DNA of 64,000 nt, from the NCBI RefSeq assembly GCF_947497125.1, contig NZ_CANMFI010000001.1:1-64000 (forward strand), given 5' to 3'. This document shows positions 53,285 through 62,160 of this stretch, piece after piece. A program made the position numbers and the translations under genes. The notes below the pieces were generated by a model that saw nothing but the letters and a program-made list of their open reading frames with translations, had not been told where the DNA came from and searched no databases. The DNA comes from an uncultured Polaribacter sp. (GTDB lineage: Bacteria; Bacteroidota; Bacteroidia; Flavobacteriales; Flavobacteriaceae). Position 1 is the first letter of the stretch; each line of letters opens with the position of its first letter.

Positions 53285-53680
53285 ATGGAGTATAAGAACG
53301 ATTTTATTGAAAGAGAGGTTCAGAGAATAACACAATTTATTAGAGAATTAATTAATAAAATTGCTACAGGCGGAAGCTCGGAAGCTTATAGAGATACCAT
53401 AGATAAACAATTAAAGGAGAAATTAGATTTCGGTTTTTATGAGTTATTAAAACTGAACAATGCAGAACTGATCAATAAAATAAAAGGAGTAGATGTGATG
53501 ATTTTGAGTAGTTTAGTGTCTCTATTTTATGGGTTAGATATTGCAAATGATGACTTTACAGCATCTAATGAAGTAAAAAGAGTATCATTAATTATAATTG
53601 AAGAAATAGAAAAAACAACAGACATCTATTCTTTACAAAGACAGCAGATAAAAAACTACTTCAAATCTCAAAAAAAATAA
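53285..53680 (+). CDS. Conserved hypothetical protein
   Basis: A 131-residue helical protein without membrane segments or signal peptide. It begins [19 protein letters not shown] and has many Lys and Glu, resembling a helical bundle. I do not recognise the family. It lies 14 bases after the PhoH gene and probably shares its transcript. Its coding quality (AT-rich but consistent codon use, closed reading frame) supports a real gene. Confidence 0.7.
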   Translation: MEYKNDFIEREVQRITQFIRELINKIATGGSSEAYRDTIDKQLKEKLDFGFYELLKLNNAELINKIKGVDVMILSSLVSLFYGLDIANDDFTASNEVKRVSLIIIEEIEKTTDIYSLQRQQIKNYFKSQKK

Positions 53681-53691
53681 ATTTGAAAGCC

Positions 53692-53699
53692 TATTTTTG
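53692..53699 (+). promoter_or_regulatory. purC -7 element
   Basis: TATTTTTG lies 33 bases before the ATG at 53733 and overlaps the TTG at 53697 that would otherwise be a longer start. No -33 TTG is seen. Confidence 0.5.
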
Positions 53700-53732
53700 C
53701 AACCAACAACCACAAACTATTATCTTAAATTA

Positions 53733-54680
53733 ATGAACACAATAAACAATACCAATCTACAATTTCCTAAGCAGAAGTCGCTTTATATAGGTAAAGTAAG
53801 AGAGGTTTATAATATAGACAACCATCTTTTGGTAATGATTGCTACAGACAGATTGTCTGCTTTTGATGTTGTTTTACCACGTCAAATTCCGTTTAAAGGG
53901 CAAATTCTGAATCAGATTGCAACTAAAATGATGCATGAAACAGCAGCCATTGTTCCGAATTGGTTAGTTGCCAATCCAGATGAAAATGTAGCCGTTGGTC
54001 ATTTATGCGAACCATTTAAAGTAGAAATGGTAATTAGAGGCTATTTGTCTGGGCACGCAGCCAGAGAATACAAGCTGGGTAAAAGAATTCTTTGTGGTGT
54101 TGCAATGCCAGAAGGTTTAAAAGAGAACGATAAATTTCCAACGCCAATAATTACGCCATCTACAAAAGCAGATAATGGCGAACATGATGAAGATATTTCT
54201 CGTGAAGAAATTTTAGCAAAAGGAATTGTTTCTGAAGCAGATTATTTAGTTTTAGAAGAATATACGCGTAAATTATTTACCAAAGGTTCAGAAATTGCTG
54301 CAAAAAGAGGGTTGATTTTGGTAGATACAAAATACGAATTCGGAAAAACAAAAGAAGGTAAAATTGTTTTGATTGATGAAATTCATACCCCAGACTCTTC
54401 GCGATATTTTTATGCTGACGGATATCAAGAAAGACAAGATAAAGCAGTACCACAAAAACAATTGTCTAAAGAATTTGTAAGACAATGGTTGATAGAAAAT
54501 GGATTTCAAGGAAAAGAAGGCCAGCAAGTGCCAGAAATGACAGATGAAAAAGTGCTTGAAATTTCGAATAGATACATAGAATTGTATGAGCAAATTACAG
54601 GAGAAACTTTTGTAAAAGCATCTACAGAAAATGTTTTAAAGAGAATTGAAACGAATGTAAATTCTTTTTTATCAAAATAA
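53733..54680 (+). CDS. purC: Phosphoribosylaminoimidazole-succinocarboxamide synthase
   Basis: This 315-residue ATP-dependent enzyme adds aspartate to CAIR in purine synthesis. It has [12 protein letters not shown] at the start, [20 protein letters not shown], the substrate-loop [16 protein letters not shown] (as IRGYLSG), and [18 protein letters not shown]. Length fits the longer, eukaryote-like PurC form found in many Bacteroidetes. No other pur genes are adjacent. Confidence 0.95.
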   Translation: MNTINNTNLQFPKQKSLYIGKVREVYNIDNHLLVMIATDRLSAFDVVLPRQIPFKGQILNQIATKMMHETAAIVPNWLVANPDENVAVGHLCEPFKVEMVIRGYLSGHAAREYKLGKRILCGVAMPEGLKENDKFPTPIITPSTKADNGEHDEDISREEILAKGIVSEADYLVLEEYTRKLFTKGSEIAAKRGLILVDTKYEFGKTKEGKIVLIDEIHTPDSSRYFYADGYQERQDKAVPQKQLSKEFVRQWLIENGFQGKEGQQVPEMTDEKVLEISNRYIELYEQITGETFVKASTENVLKRIETNVNSFLSK

Positions 54681-54746
54681 ATACAGCTTACTTTAATACC
54701 TAAAATTAGGGCAAGCAGCAACTTAAAATAAAAATCAATAAATAGT

Positions 54747-54754
54747 TAACTTTG
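54747..54754 (+). promoter_or_regulatory. fabV -7 element
   Basis: TAACTTTG lies 41 bases before the fabV start. Confidence 0.45.
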
Positions 54755-54795
54755 TTACTGTTTTAAAGTAACTAGTTAAAAATAAACACACAAAA

Positions 54796-55983
54796 ATGAT
54801 TATAGAACCAAGAACAAGAGGATTTATTTGTTTAACATCGCACCCAACAGGATGCGAACAAAACGTGATCAATCAAATTGAATATGTAAAATCTAAAGGA
54901 AAAATTGAAGGCGCTAAAAAAGTATTAGTTATTGGGGCATCAACAGGATTTGGATTGGCATCTAGAATTTCAAGTGCTTTTGGTTCAGATGCTGCTACAA
55001 TTGGTGTTTTCTTTGACAAGCCAGGTACAGAAGGCAGACCAGGGTCGCCAGGTTATTACAATACTGCTGCTTTCGAAAAACATGCAAATGCAGCTGGTTT
55101 GTATGCAAAAAGTGTAAACGGAGATGCTTTTTCTAATGAGATCAAAGAAGAGGTAATTCAGTTGATTAAAGAAGATTTAGGTCAAATAGATTTGGTAATT
55201 TACAGTTTAGCATCACCTGTAAGAACGCATCCAACAACCGGAAAAAGGTATAAATCGGTTTTAAAACCAATTGGCGATGTTTTTTCTAATAAAACAGTAG
55301 ATTTTCATACCGGAAATGTATCAGAAATTTCTATAAATCCTGCAGAAGGAGATGATGTAGAAAATACAGTAACTGTAATGGGTGGTGAAGATTGGAAAAT
55401 GTGGATGGATGCTTTGCAAGCTGAAAATTTATTAGCAAACGGAGCAACAACGGTTGCATATTCTTACATTGGCCCAGAAGTTACAAAGCCAGTTTATAGA
55501 AATGGTACTATTGGTGCTGCAAAAGATCATTTAGAGGCAACTGCTTTTACGATTGCAGATGCATTAAAATCAATTGATGGTAAAGCATATGTGTCTGTAA
55601 ATAAGGCATTGGTAACTCAGGCTAGTTCTGCTATTCCTGTAATTCCGTTGTACATTTCTTTGTTATATAAAATTATGAAATCGAAAGGAATTCATGAAGG
55701 TTGTATCGAGCAAATTCAGCGTTTGTATAGTCAGCGTTTATTTGGTCGCGATTTAGCTTTAGATGCTAAGGGAAGAATTAGAATAGACGATTGGGAAATG
55801 AGAGAAGATGTGCAAGCAGAAGTTGCAAGTCTTTGGGAAAAAGCAACCACAGAAAACTTATCTGAAATAGGAGATTTAGAAGGGTATAGCAACGATTTTT
55901 ATAATCTATTCGGATTTAAAGTTGCTGCCGTAGATTATGCCGCAGATGTAAATGAAGTAGTGCAAGTGCCAAGTATTCAGTAA
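54796..55983 (+). CDS. fabV: Enoyl-[acyl-carrier-protein] reductase FabV
   Basis: A 395-residue NADH-dependent enoyl reductase of fatty acid synthesis, the long FabV type that in other bacteria is resistant to triclosan. It begins MIIEPRTRGFICLTSHPTGC, has the NAD-binding GASTGFGLASRISSAFG, and the FabV-specific Y-x8-K active site in YSYIGPEVTK. The C terminus carries a conserved WEMREDVQ. Full length. It has its own promoter and is followed by a hairpin. Confidence 0.95.
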   Translation: MIIEPRTRGFICLTSHPTGCEQNVINQIEYVKSKGKIEGAKKVLVIGASTGFGLASRISSAFGSDAATIGVFFDKPGTEGRPGSPGYYNTAAFEKHANAAGLYAKSVNGDAFSNEIKEEVIQLIKEDLGQIDLVIYSLASPVRTHPTTGKRYKSVLKPIGDVFSNKTVDFHTGNVSEISINPAEGDDVENTVTVMGGEDWKMWMDALQAENLLANGATTVAYSYIGPEVTKPVYRNGTIGAAKDHLEATAFTIADALKSIDGKAYVSVNKALVTQASSAIPVIPLYISLLYKIMKSKGIHEGCIEQIQRLYSQRLFGRDLALDAKGRIRIDDWEMREDVQAEVASLWEKATTENLSEIGDLEGYSNDFYNLFGFKVAAVDYAADVNEVVQVPSIQ

Positions 55984-56037
55984 GTAGCTTTAATAAGCTA
56001 GAATACAATTAAAGTAATTTTTGATAAATAAAACTAC

Positions 56038-56072
56038 AAACCTCAAAGGTTTTTAACTTTTGAGGTTTTTTT
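56038..56072 (+). terminator. Terminator after fabV, abutting the next gene
   Basis: A 10-bp stem (AAACCTCAAA / TTTGAGGTTT) with an 11-base loop and a T-run. The T-run ends 3 bases before the ATG at 56076. Confidence 0.75.
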
Positions 56073-56075
56073 ATA

Positions 56076-56558
56076 ATGAAAGCCGTAACTATAAAACAAC
56101 TTAAAGACGAATTAGCTCATAAATCTGCTCAAGATTTAAAAGAGTTGTGTTTGCATTTGGCGCGTTTTAAAAAAGAAAACAAAGAGCTTTTAACCTATGT
56201 ATTGTTTGAGTCGCATGACGAAGATGGCTATATAGTAACCCTAAAAGAAGAGGTAGATGTTCAGTTTGATGAAATTAACACCCATAGTTTTTATTACATT
56301 AGAAAAAGTATGCGTAAAATATTAACAGGCATTAAAAAGCACATACGGTATTCAAAAAAGAAAGAAACAGAGGTGGAGTTGTTATTGTATTTTTGTGCCA
56401 AATTAAAAGCGTTTAGGCCTTCTATAAAAAGAAGTGTTCAGTTGCAAAATGTTTTTGATACGCAGTTAAGAATGGCTAAAAAAGCCATTGAAAAGTTGCA
56501 TGAAGATTTACAGTACGATTTTCAATTAGAAGTAGATAATTTGTTAGATAATGAATAA
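56076..56558 (+). CDS. Conserved hypothetical helical protein
   Basis: A 160-residue basic, charged protein beginning MKAVTIKQLKDELAHKS, with mostly amphipathic helices (residues about 9-30, 60-95, 110-150) and no membrane segment. I do not recognise the family. It starts almost on top of the fabV terminator and has no visible promoter element between the two. It overlaps the next gene by 8 bases, so the two form an operon. Confidence 0.7.
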   Translation: MKAVTIKQLKDELAHKSAQDLKELCLHLARFKKENKELLTYVLFESHDEDGYIVTLKEEVDVQFDEINTHSFYYIRKSMRKILTGIKKHIRYSKKKETEVELLLYFCAKLKAFRPSIKRSVQLQNVFDTQLRMAKKAIEKLHEDLQYDFQLEVDNLLDNE

Positions 56559-56919
56559 AGAGAGACCGGTTTTAGAAAACCTATTGAAAGAGAATATGTC
56601 TGAATTAGAGATTTTTCAGAACACCACTTTACGTCCTGTTATTAAAATGCAACATAGTTTGTTGATACATTCTTTTAAAAACTACTTACAAAAAAGAAAA
56701 ATAGATTTTACAAGTCTTACCGACCAAAAGAAAAGAAGTAAAATAAAAGGTGTTTTTACCAAAGACATTAATTATAAGAATTTTACTTTAGGATGTATTG
56801 TTGGAGCATTTTCAGAGGAAGAATATCAATTGTATGCTCCAAATTCTTCAGAAATACATAGAAGAATTCTTCAAATTATAATACAGAGAATTCAAGATTC
56901 AATCTTAGAAATTTCATAA
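56551..56919 (+). CDS. Conserved hypothetical protein
   Basis: A 122-residue protein starting inside the preceding gene. It has two helices followed by a strand region KNFTLGCIVGAFSEEEYQLY. Databases sometimes name relatives glyoxalase, but I see no VOC fold or metal residues, so I do not use that name. Function unknown. Confidence 0.65.
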   Translation: MNKERPVLENLLKENMSELEIFQNTTLRPVIKMQHSLLIHSFKNYLQKRKIDFTSLTDQKKRSKIKGVFTKDINYKNFTLGCIVGAFSEEEYQLYAPNSSEIHRRILQIIIQRIQDSILEIS

Positions 56920-56921
56920 AA

Positions 56922-56944
56922 AAACCGTTTACTGGCAACGGTTT
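56922..56944 (+). terminator. Hairpin after the hypothetical gene pair
   Basis: An 8-bp stem (AAACCGTT / AACGGTTT, 7-base loop) begins 3 bases after the stop; the T-run is weak. The rest of the gap to 57180 is AT-rich and holds only one short hairpin (57022-57038). Confidence 0.5.
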
Positions 56945-57180
56945 ATCAATCAACCAAAAACGCCTATTGTTTCACTAAAACCAACTATTCTAAACAATTA
57001 GCTTAGCGAGAAGTATCTTTATAGCATTATTAATGCTACATCATAAAGACAGGTTTTATTTGTTTAAACAAAACTTAAATTTAACTTAAAAAAGAAGTAG
57101 AAAAAGGTTGTTGTATTATCTTGATTTTTAAGTCTATTGATTTGTTGCTGAATCTTTTAATCTTTATTTGTAAGTCATGT

Positions 57181-57987
57181 TTACAGAAATAAATATTTCC
57201 ATAAAATTCTAATACCTACAAAAGCAATTAATAGTGCAGTTGCTTTTTTTAACAAAACAGGGCTAAAGTAGTTATTGCGAAGTCTATTCCCAATTTGGCT
57301 TCCTATAAATACAGTTACTAATAGTACAGAGGTTAATTGCCAGTTTATTGTAAAGTCAGAATTTGTAGATTGCCCAATAAGACCAGCTATCGAGTTTAGT
57401 AAAATAAAGACACTTGCTGTAGCGGCAATTTTTTTAGGAGTATTCCAATTTGTAAGGTGAAGTACTGGAGCTAAAAAAACGCCACCACCAATACCTACCA
57501 TTCCAGATATAAAACCGATAACGCTTCCGAAGCCAGCATTAATAATTTTATATTCTTTAAATTTAAGAGGTTTGTTATTAATTTTAGAAATAAACATGCT
57601 AACAGCCGCAAACAAAAGGGTGAAACCAAGTAGTATAAAAAAGAAACTTTGACTAATTTTAAGCTTTCCGCCTAAAAAAGAAAACGGAATGCTAAAAAGA
57701 ACAAGCGGTATAATTTTTTTCCAAACAATTGCTTTTTGTTTTTGAAACATATAGCTATTGCCAGATACTACTAAAATATTGCACAACAACGCTGTTGTTC
57801 TAATTTCTGTAAAAGCCATGCTTGTAAGTGCTAAAATGGCTAAATATCCAGAGCCACCTCCAAAACCAACAGAAGAGTAGAGTACTGCAATTGTAAAAAA
57901 TAGAAAAAGTAGTAGATAAAAATTTTCTAGCATTGGGTTTTTCGTATTTGTAGTTTCAAAGAAACAAAAACTGTTTAGTATACCCAT
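57181..57987 (-). CDS. TauE/SafE family sulfite exporter-like permease
   Basis: A 268-residue membrane protein with about eight helices. It shows VGFGGGSGYLAILAL and GMVGIGGGVFLAPVLHL, the two related glycine-rich halves of TauE/SafE proteins. Relatives export sulfite, sulfoacetate or other organic anions. It has an 18-residue N-terminal extension before MLENFYLL, so the true start may be 57933. It diverges from the zinc-ribbon gene across a small palindromic region. Confidence 0.87.
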   Translation of the reverse strand: MGILNSFCFFETTNTKNPMLENFYLLLFLFFTIAVLYSSVGFGGGSGYLAILALTSMAFTEIRTTALLCNILVVSGNSYMFQKQKAIVWKKIIPLVLFSIPFSFLGGKLKISQSFFFILLGFTLLFAAVSMFISKINNKPLKFKEYKIINAGFGSVIGFISGMVGIGGGVFLAPVLHLTNWNTPKKIAATASVFILLNSIAGLIGQSTNSDFTINWQLTSVLLVTVFIGSQIGNRLRNNYFSPVLLKKATALLIAFVGIRILWKYLFL

Positions 57988-58010
57988 TAATTAAATAAAC
58001 ATTTTTGTTA

Positions 58011-58044
58011 TTAATGCTAATTTAGTATATTTATGCTAAATTTA
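58011..58044. promoter_or_regulatory. Candidate operator in the TauE / zinc-ribbon HTH divergent gap
   Basis: An 8-base inverted repeat with one mismatch, TTTAGTAT (58021-58028) and ATGCTAAA (58033-58040), is preceded by a direct copy of ATGCTAA (58014-58020) 19 bases upstream of the other. It sits just before the start codon of the putative DNA-binding protein, a usual position for self-regulation. No binding is shown. Confidence 0.4.
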
Positions 58045-58049
58045 TATAT

Positions 58050-58469
58050 ATGAATATAGAATCTTGCCCAAATTGCAACTCTAATAGTTACATTAAGAGT
58101 GGAATAATAAAAAATAGACAGCGTTACAAATGCAAAAAATGCAATTATTTTTTCACTGTAAATAAGATAGGTAAAAAGATTGATGATTATTATGTGAATA
58201 AATCCTTGCAGTTATACCTTGAGGGATTGACGTATCGTGAAATTGAGAGAATTCTAGGAGTTTCTCATGTGAGTATCATGAATTGGGTTAAAAAATACAA
58301 CATCAAAAGACCGTATAATTCTAATTATCACCCTAGTTATAAAATTTTTAATGCGGCAGAGTTGAGTTCTTATTTTCAAGATCCTAAAAATATAAAAGGG
58401 GCAGGAGTAGTGGTAACAGAGTTAGGAGATAAGTTTATGCTTATTAAATGGGAGCGATTTAGGGATTAG
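58050..58469 (+). CDS. Zinc-ribbon plus helix-turn-helix protein derived from IS1-type transposase N terminus
   Basis: A 139-residue protein. The zinc ribbon has CPNC (Cys 6, 9) and CKKC (28, 31), as in IS1 InsA. A helix-turn-helix follows near residues 56-84 (LEGLTYREIERILGVSHVS). The C-terminal 55 residues contain no DDE catalytic residues, and there are no terminal inverted repeats or target duplications around the gene, so it is not an active insertion sequence. I infer a transposase-derived regulator of the neighbouring porin/symporter genes. It may instead be a remnant, but the frame is intact. Confidence 0.72.
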   Translation: MNIESCPNCNSNSYIKSGIIKNRQRYKCKKCNYFFTVNKIGKKIDDYYVNKSLQLYLEGLTYREIERILGVSHVSIMNWVKKYNIKRPYNSNYHPSYKIFNAAELSSYFQDPKNIKGAGVVVTELGDKFMLIKWERFRD

Positions 58470-58576
58470 TATATATAATTAACAAATAACTATATAAATA
58501 TTTTTTTAACTAATTATTTTTAAGAGTTTAGCGAGGCACACAAAATCAATCAATTACTAACTAAACACTTAAATTA

Positions 58577-59791
58577 ATGAGATTACAAAAACTATTCTTG
58601 ATAGGATTGCTACTCGCATCCTCTCAATTTGTAAGTGCTCAAGGATCGCCTGATTACAATGGCGGTCTTAAAATTAAATTTGACGAAGACGGAAAAAAAT
58701 ACCTTCGTTTAATTTCTTGGGCACAAGTACAAGCTACTTATAATAATGATGCCGCTGCAACATCAAGCAATACAAGTTTCAATTTAAGAAGAGCACGTAT
58801 TTTAATGTTCTCTCAAATTACAGACAAATTTTTAATACTTACCCATTTTGGTCTAAATAGCTTAAACGCCAACACGCTTTCTCCAACAGGAAAAGGTACA
58901 GGTTCTCAATTGTTTTTTCATGACGTTTGGGCACAATACAGTATAGGTGAAAACCATGCTGTAGGTGCGGGATTGCATTATTTTAATGGTATTTCTAGGT
59001 TAAATAACCAAAGTACATTAAATATGATGACCTTAGATAATAACAGACAGTCATGGGCTACCATTGGCTTGTCAGACCAATTTGCAAGACATGTAGGTGT
59101 TTTTATGAAAGGGAAGTTTGGTAAATTACAGTATAGAGTTGCTATTAACGATGCTATTGCAAATGGTTTAGATGATAGGCCTGCAGTAAGCGGACAAGCA
59201 GTGTACGGTGGTACAAATATATTAGGTACCAAAGATGCAGGTAAAACATTTGCAGGTTATTTCGAATACAATTTTTTAAGTCAAGAATCTAATTTCTTAC
59301 CCTTTAAGGTAGGTAGTTATTTAGGCGGAAAAAAAGTTTTTAATGTTGGGGCAGGTTTTTTCTTACATCCTAATGGTGCTGTAAAGTTAGAAAGCGGCAA
59401 TGCTGTAGGCGAAGACGTATCTATATTTGCTATTGATGCTTTTTATGATACCCCTTTAGGAGACGATGGCAGCGCATTAACGGCTTATGCAACTTATCAA
59501 GCTAACAATTACGGAGAAAATTATTTATACAGTGCTTATGGTACAGGTAGCATGGTGTATTCTCATGTAGGATATGTTTTTGCTGGCGATACTTCAAAGA
59601 CCAGATATCAGCCTTATGTTTCTTATGGTAACAATACTTATGATGCTACTTCTAATAACAGAAATATACTTGGCTTGGGTGTAAACGCGTATTTAAGCGG
59701 TCATCACTCTAAACTAACATTAGAGTATAAAAATCAAGATTTTGGCACCGCTACAAGTGCAATTACTTTACAAGCAATGATTTATTTATAA
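58577..59791 (+). CDS. Outer-membrane porin
   Basis: A 404-residue exported beta-barrel protein with signal peptide MRLQKLFLIGLLLASSQFVSAQ. The mature protein starts GSPDYNGGLKIKFDEDGKKY and has regularly alternating strands and a final hydrophobic strand ending in YL. It resembles phosphate/anion-selective OprO/P-like porins of Bacteroidetes. Twelve bases separate it from the DUF4212 gene, so it is likely the outer-membrane entry for the symporter's substrate. Confidence 0.85.
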   Translation: MRLQKLFLIGLLLASSQFVSAQGSPDYNGGLKIKFDEDGKKYLRLISWAQVQATYNNDAAATSSNTSFNLRRARILMFSQITDKFLILTHFGLNSLNANTLSPTGKGTGSQLFFHDVWAQYSIGENHAVGAGLHYFNGISRLNNQSTLNMMTLDNNRQSWATIGLSDQFARHVGVFMKGKFGKLQYRVAINDAIANGLDDRPAVSGQAVYGGTNILGTKDAGKTFAGYFEYNFLSQESNFLPFKVGSYLGGKKVFNVGAGFFLHPNGAVKLESGNAVGEDVSIFAIDAFYDTPLGDDGSALTAYATYQANNYGENYLYSAYGTGSMVYSHVGYVFAGDTSKTRYQPYVSYGNNTYDATSNNRNILGLGVNAYLSGHHSKLTLEYKNQDFGTATSAITLQAMIYL

Positions 59792-59802
59792 AAACAAAAA
59801 AG

Positions 59803-60063
59803 ATGAGCAATAAACAAGAACACGCAACTGCGTATTGGAAACAGAACCTAAAGTACTTAATTATTTTACTGTCAATTTGGTTTGTCGTTTCTTTTGGATG
59901 CGGAATACTATTCAGAGAAGAATTAAATCAACTACGACTAGGAGGCTTTAAATTAGGCTTTTGGTTTGCACAACAAGGATCTATTTATGTATTTGTAATA
60001 CTGATTTTTGTATATGTAAGATTGATGAACAAATTAGATAAGAAATACGGTTTTGACGAATAA
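59803..60063 (+). CDS. DUF4212 protein, small subunit of the sodium/substrate symporter
   Basis: An 86-residue protein with two membrane helices, starting MSNKQEHATAYWKQNLKYLI and containing LIILLSIWFVVSFGCGILF and GFWFAQQGSIYVFVILIFVYV. DUF4212 genes regularly precede an acetate-type sodium:solute symporter as a small partner subunit. The next gene is that symporter, 29 bases on. Confidence 0.92.
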   Translation: MSNKQEHATAYWKQNLKYLIILLSIWFVVSFGCGILFREELNQLRLGGFKLGFWFAQQGSIYVFVILIFVYVRLMNKLDKKYGFDE

Positions 60064-60092
60064 ACCACTAAACTTTTAAAAATATATTTATT

Positions 60093-61862
60093 ATGAGTGT
60101 ACAAACTTGGACTTGGATATTAGTAGGAATTACTTTTGCCCTTTATTTTGGAATCGCAATTTGGGCAAGAGCAGGTTCTACAAAAGAATTTTATGTTGCT
60201 GGCGGAGGTGTTTCTCCCTTAGCAAATGGTATGGCAACTGCCGCAGATTGGATGTCTGCTGCCTCTTTTATAAGTATGGCAGGTATTATTTCCTTTGCAG
60301 GGTATGATGGTTCTGTCTATTTAATGGGATGGACTGGTGGCTATGTATTACTGGCATTGTTATTAGCACCTTATTTAAGAAAATTCGGGAAGTTTACAGT
60401 GCCTGATTTTATTGGAGACAGGTATTATTCTCATACTGCAAGAACAGTTGCTGTATTTTGTGCTTTAATAGTTTCATTTACCTATGTTGCTGGTCAAATG
60501 AGAGGTGTAGGAATTGTATTTTCTCAATTTTTACAGGTAGAAATCGTTTGGGGTGTTTTAATTGGGATGACCGTAGTTTTGGTTTTTGCTTTTTTAGGCG
60601 GAATGAAAGGAATTACATATACTCAAGTAGCACAATATTGTGTATTGATTTTCGCATTTATGGTGCCTGCATTTTTTATCTCTATGCAAATGACTGGTAA
60701 TATTATTCCACAAATTGGTATGGGAGGTACGGTAGAAGGTGGTGAGTTTTTACTCGATAAACTAGATAAATTACACGTACAACTTGGTTTTAATGAATAC
60801 ACAAGTGGTACAAAATCTACTTGGGATGTTTTTGCAATTACGTTAGCCTTAATGGCTGGTACTGCAGGGTTGCCTCACGTAATAGTTCGTTTCTTTACGG
60901 TTCCTAAAGTAAAAGATGCACGTAAATCTGCAGGGTATGCATTGTTTTTAATTGCAATTTTATATACCACAGCACCAGCTATTTCAGTTTTTTCTAGAAC
61001 AAATTTAATTGAAACGGTTAGTGAGAAAAATTATTCTGAAATTCCTGAATGGTTTAAGAATTGGGAAAACACAGGTTTAATTTCTTGGACAGATAAAAAC
61101 GGAGATGGTAAAATACAATACATCGCAGGAAATGCTTTAGATGGTAAAAAACCAATATATATTGAAGCAAGAGGTACACACGGAGAGCGTTTAATTTCGA
61201 ATGCAAACATGGCTACAATAAACGAATTGTATGTAGACAGAGATATTATGGTATTGGCAAATCCAGAAATTGCCAACTTGCCAAATTGGGTAATTGCGTT
61301 AGTAGCTGCGGGTGGTTTAGCGGCAGCTTTATCTACAGCTGCAGGTTTGTTATTGGTAATTTCTACCTCTGTTTCGCATGATTTAATCAAAAAACAATTA
61401 AAACCAGACATTTCTGAAAAAGGAGAATTGCTAGCTGCAAGATTAAGCATACTTGGTGCAATTATTATTGCGGGGTATTTTGGTCTAAATCCACCAGGTT
61501 TTGTGGCCGCGGTGGTAGCGCTAGCATTTGGTTTGGCAGCAGCCTCATTTTTTCCGGCTATTATTTTAGGTATTTTCGATAAGAGAATGAATAAAGAAGG
61601 AGCCATTGCAGGTATGGTAGTTGGTATTTGTTTGATGCTTTTTTACATGATGAAATACAAACTAGATATGTTTGGCGGCGGTACAAAAGAAGATTGGTGG
61701 TTCGGTACTTCTCCTGAAGGTTTTGGTACCATTGCAATGCTTGTTAATTTTGTAATTTCTGTAGTTGTTTCTAGACTTACTGCTGCACCACCAGTAGAAG
61801 TGCAACAAATGGTAGAAAGTATTAGAATACCTTCTGGCGCAGGCGAAGCTTCAGATCATTAA
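60093..61862 (+). CDS. Sodium:solute symporter (cation/acetate type), large subunit
   Basis: A 589-residue transporter with about 13 membrane helices. It has the family block EFYVAGGGVSPLANGMA and AADWMSAASF, then PDFIGDRYYSHTAR. An extra soluble loop (about residues 300-390) contains DKNGDGKIQY, which looks like a calcium-binding-type loop. It belongs to the VC_2705 group of sodium/monocarboxylate carriers. Acetate or a similar carboxylate is the likely substrate, but this rests on family membership. A 15-bp hairpin follows. Confidence 0.92.
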   Translation: MSVQTWTWILVGITFALYFGIAIWARAGSTKEFYVAGGGVSPLANGMATAADWMSAASFISMAGIISFAGYDGSVYLMGWTGGYVLLALLLAPYLRKFGKFTVPDFIGDRYYSHTARTVAVFCALIVSFTYVAGQMRGVGIVFSQFLQVEIVWGVLIGMTVVLVFAFLGGMKGITYTQVAQYCVLIFAFMVPAFFISMQMTGNIIPQIGMGGTVEGGEFLLDKLDKLHVQLGFNEYTSGTKSTWDVFAITLALMAGTAGLPHVIVRFFTVPKVKDARKSAGYALFLIAILYTTAPAISVFSRTNLIETVSEKNYSEIPEWFKNWENTGLISWTDKNGDGKIQYIAGNALDGKKPIYIEARGTHGERLISNANMATINELYVDRDIMVLANPEIANLPNWVIALVAAGGLAAALSTAAGLLLVISTSVSHDLIKKQLKPDISEKGELLAARLSILGAIIIAGYFGLNPPGFVAAVVALAFGLAAASFFPAIILGIFDKRMNKEGAIAGMVVGICLMLFYMMKYKLDMFGGGTKEDWWFGTSPEGFGTIAMLVNFVISVVVSRLTAAPPVEVQQMVESIRIPSGAGEASDH

Positions 61863-61893
61863 GTAATAAAAATAAGTTAGAATTTATTTTTTA

Positions 61894-61926
61894 GAAATCA
61901 GTATTACATTTTGTAATACTGATTTC
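61894..61926 (+). terminator. Hairpin between the symporter and small membrane gene
   Basis: A perfect 15-bp stem (61894-61908 with 61912-61926) and a 3-base loop, followed only by a weak T-run. It may end most transcripts or act as an attenuator before the sensor kinase genes. Confidence 0.7.
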
Positions 61927-61965
61927 TTATATTGTTCAAAATTTTTTTACAACAGCTATTTTAAG

Positions 61966-62160
61966 ATGAAAAAACACCATGCACAAAAATTAGTCATCCT
62001 TTCAATAATTATTCTATTGTTATTCAATATTCCCTTTGTGTTAATTTTTAATATTGATGGAAACGTACTTGGTTTTCCAACATTATATTTCTCTATTTTT
62101 TCTATTTGGCTGGTTTCAATTATTGTTTCTTATATCGTGTTAAATCGTTATTATGAATAA
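61966..62160 (+). CDS. Small membrane protein preceding the sensor kinase
   Basis: A 64-residue protein with two membrane helices (VILSIIILLLFNIPFVLIF and IWLVSIIVSYIVLNRYY). It overlaps the kinase start by 8 bases. The family is not known to me; the overlap suggests it is translated with the sensor and may be its partner, in the same way DUF4212 partners the symporter. Confidence 0.65.
   Translation: MKKHHAQKLVILSIIILLLFNIPFVLIFNIDGNVLGFPTLYFSIFSIWLVSIIVSYIVLNRYYE

Noticed and set aside
56551..56919. Glyoxalase annotation for the 122-residue protein
   Set aside because: No VOC fold pattern or metal-binding residues can be seen.
58050..58469. Active IS1-family insertion sequence
   Set aside because: No DDE catalytic domain follows, no terminal inverted repeats or target duplication are visible, and the flanking genes are intact.
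57003..58535. TTAGCGAG occurring at 57003-57010 and 58528-58535 on either side of the TauE/HTH genes as a paired site
   Set aside because: An 8-base match seen twice is weak, has no symmetry, and lacks a good position relative to promoters.
60107..61606. Alternative open frames inside the symporter gene
   Set aside because: They are shadows of the symporter in other frames and show no coding motifs.
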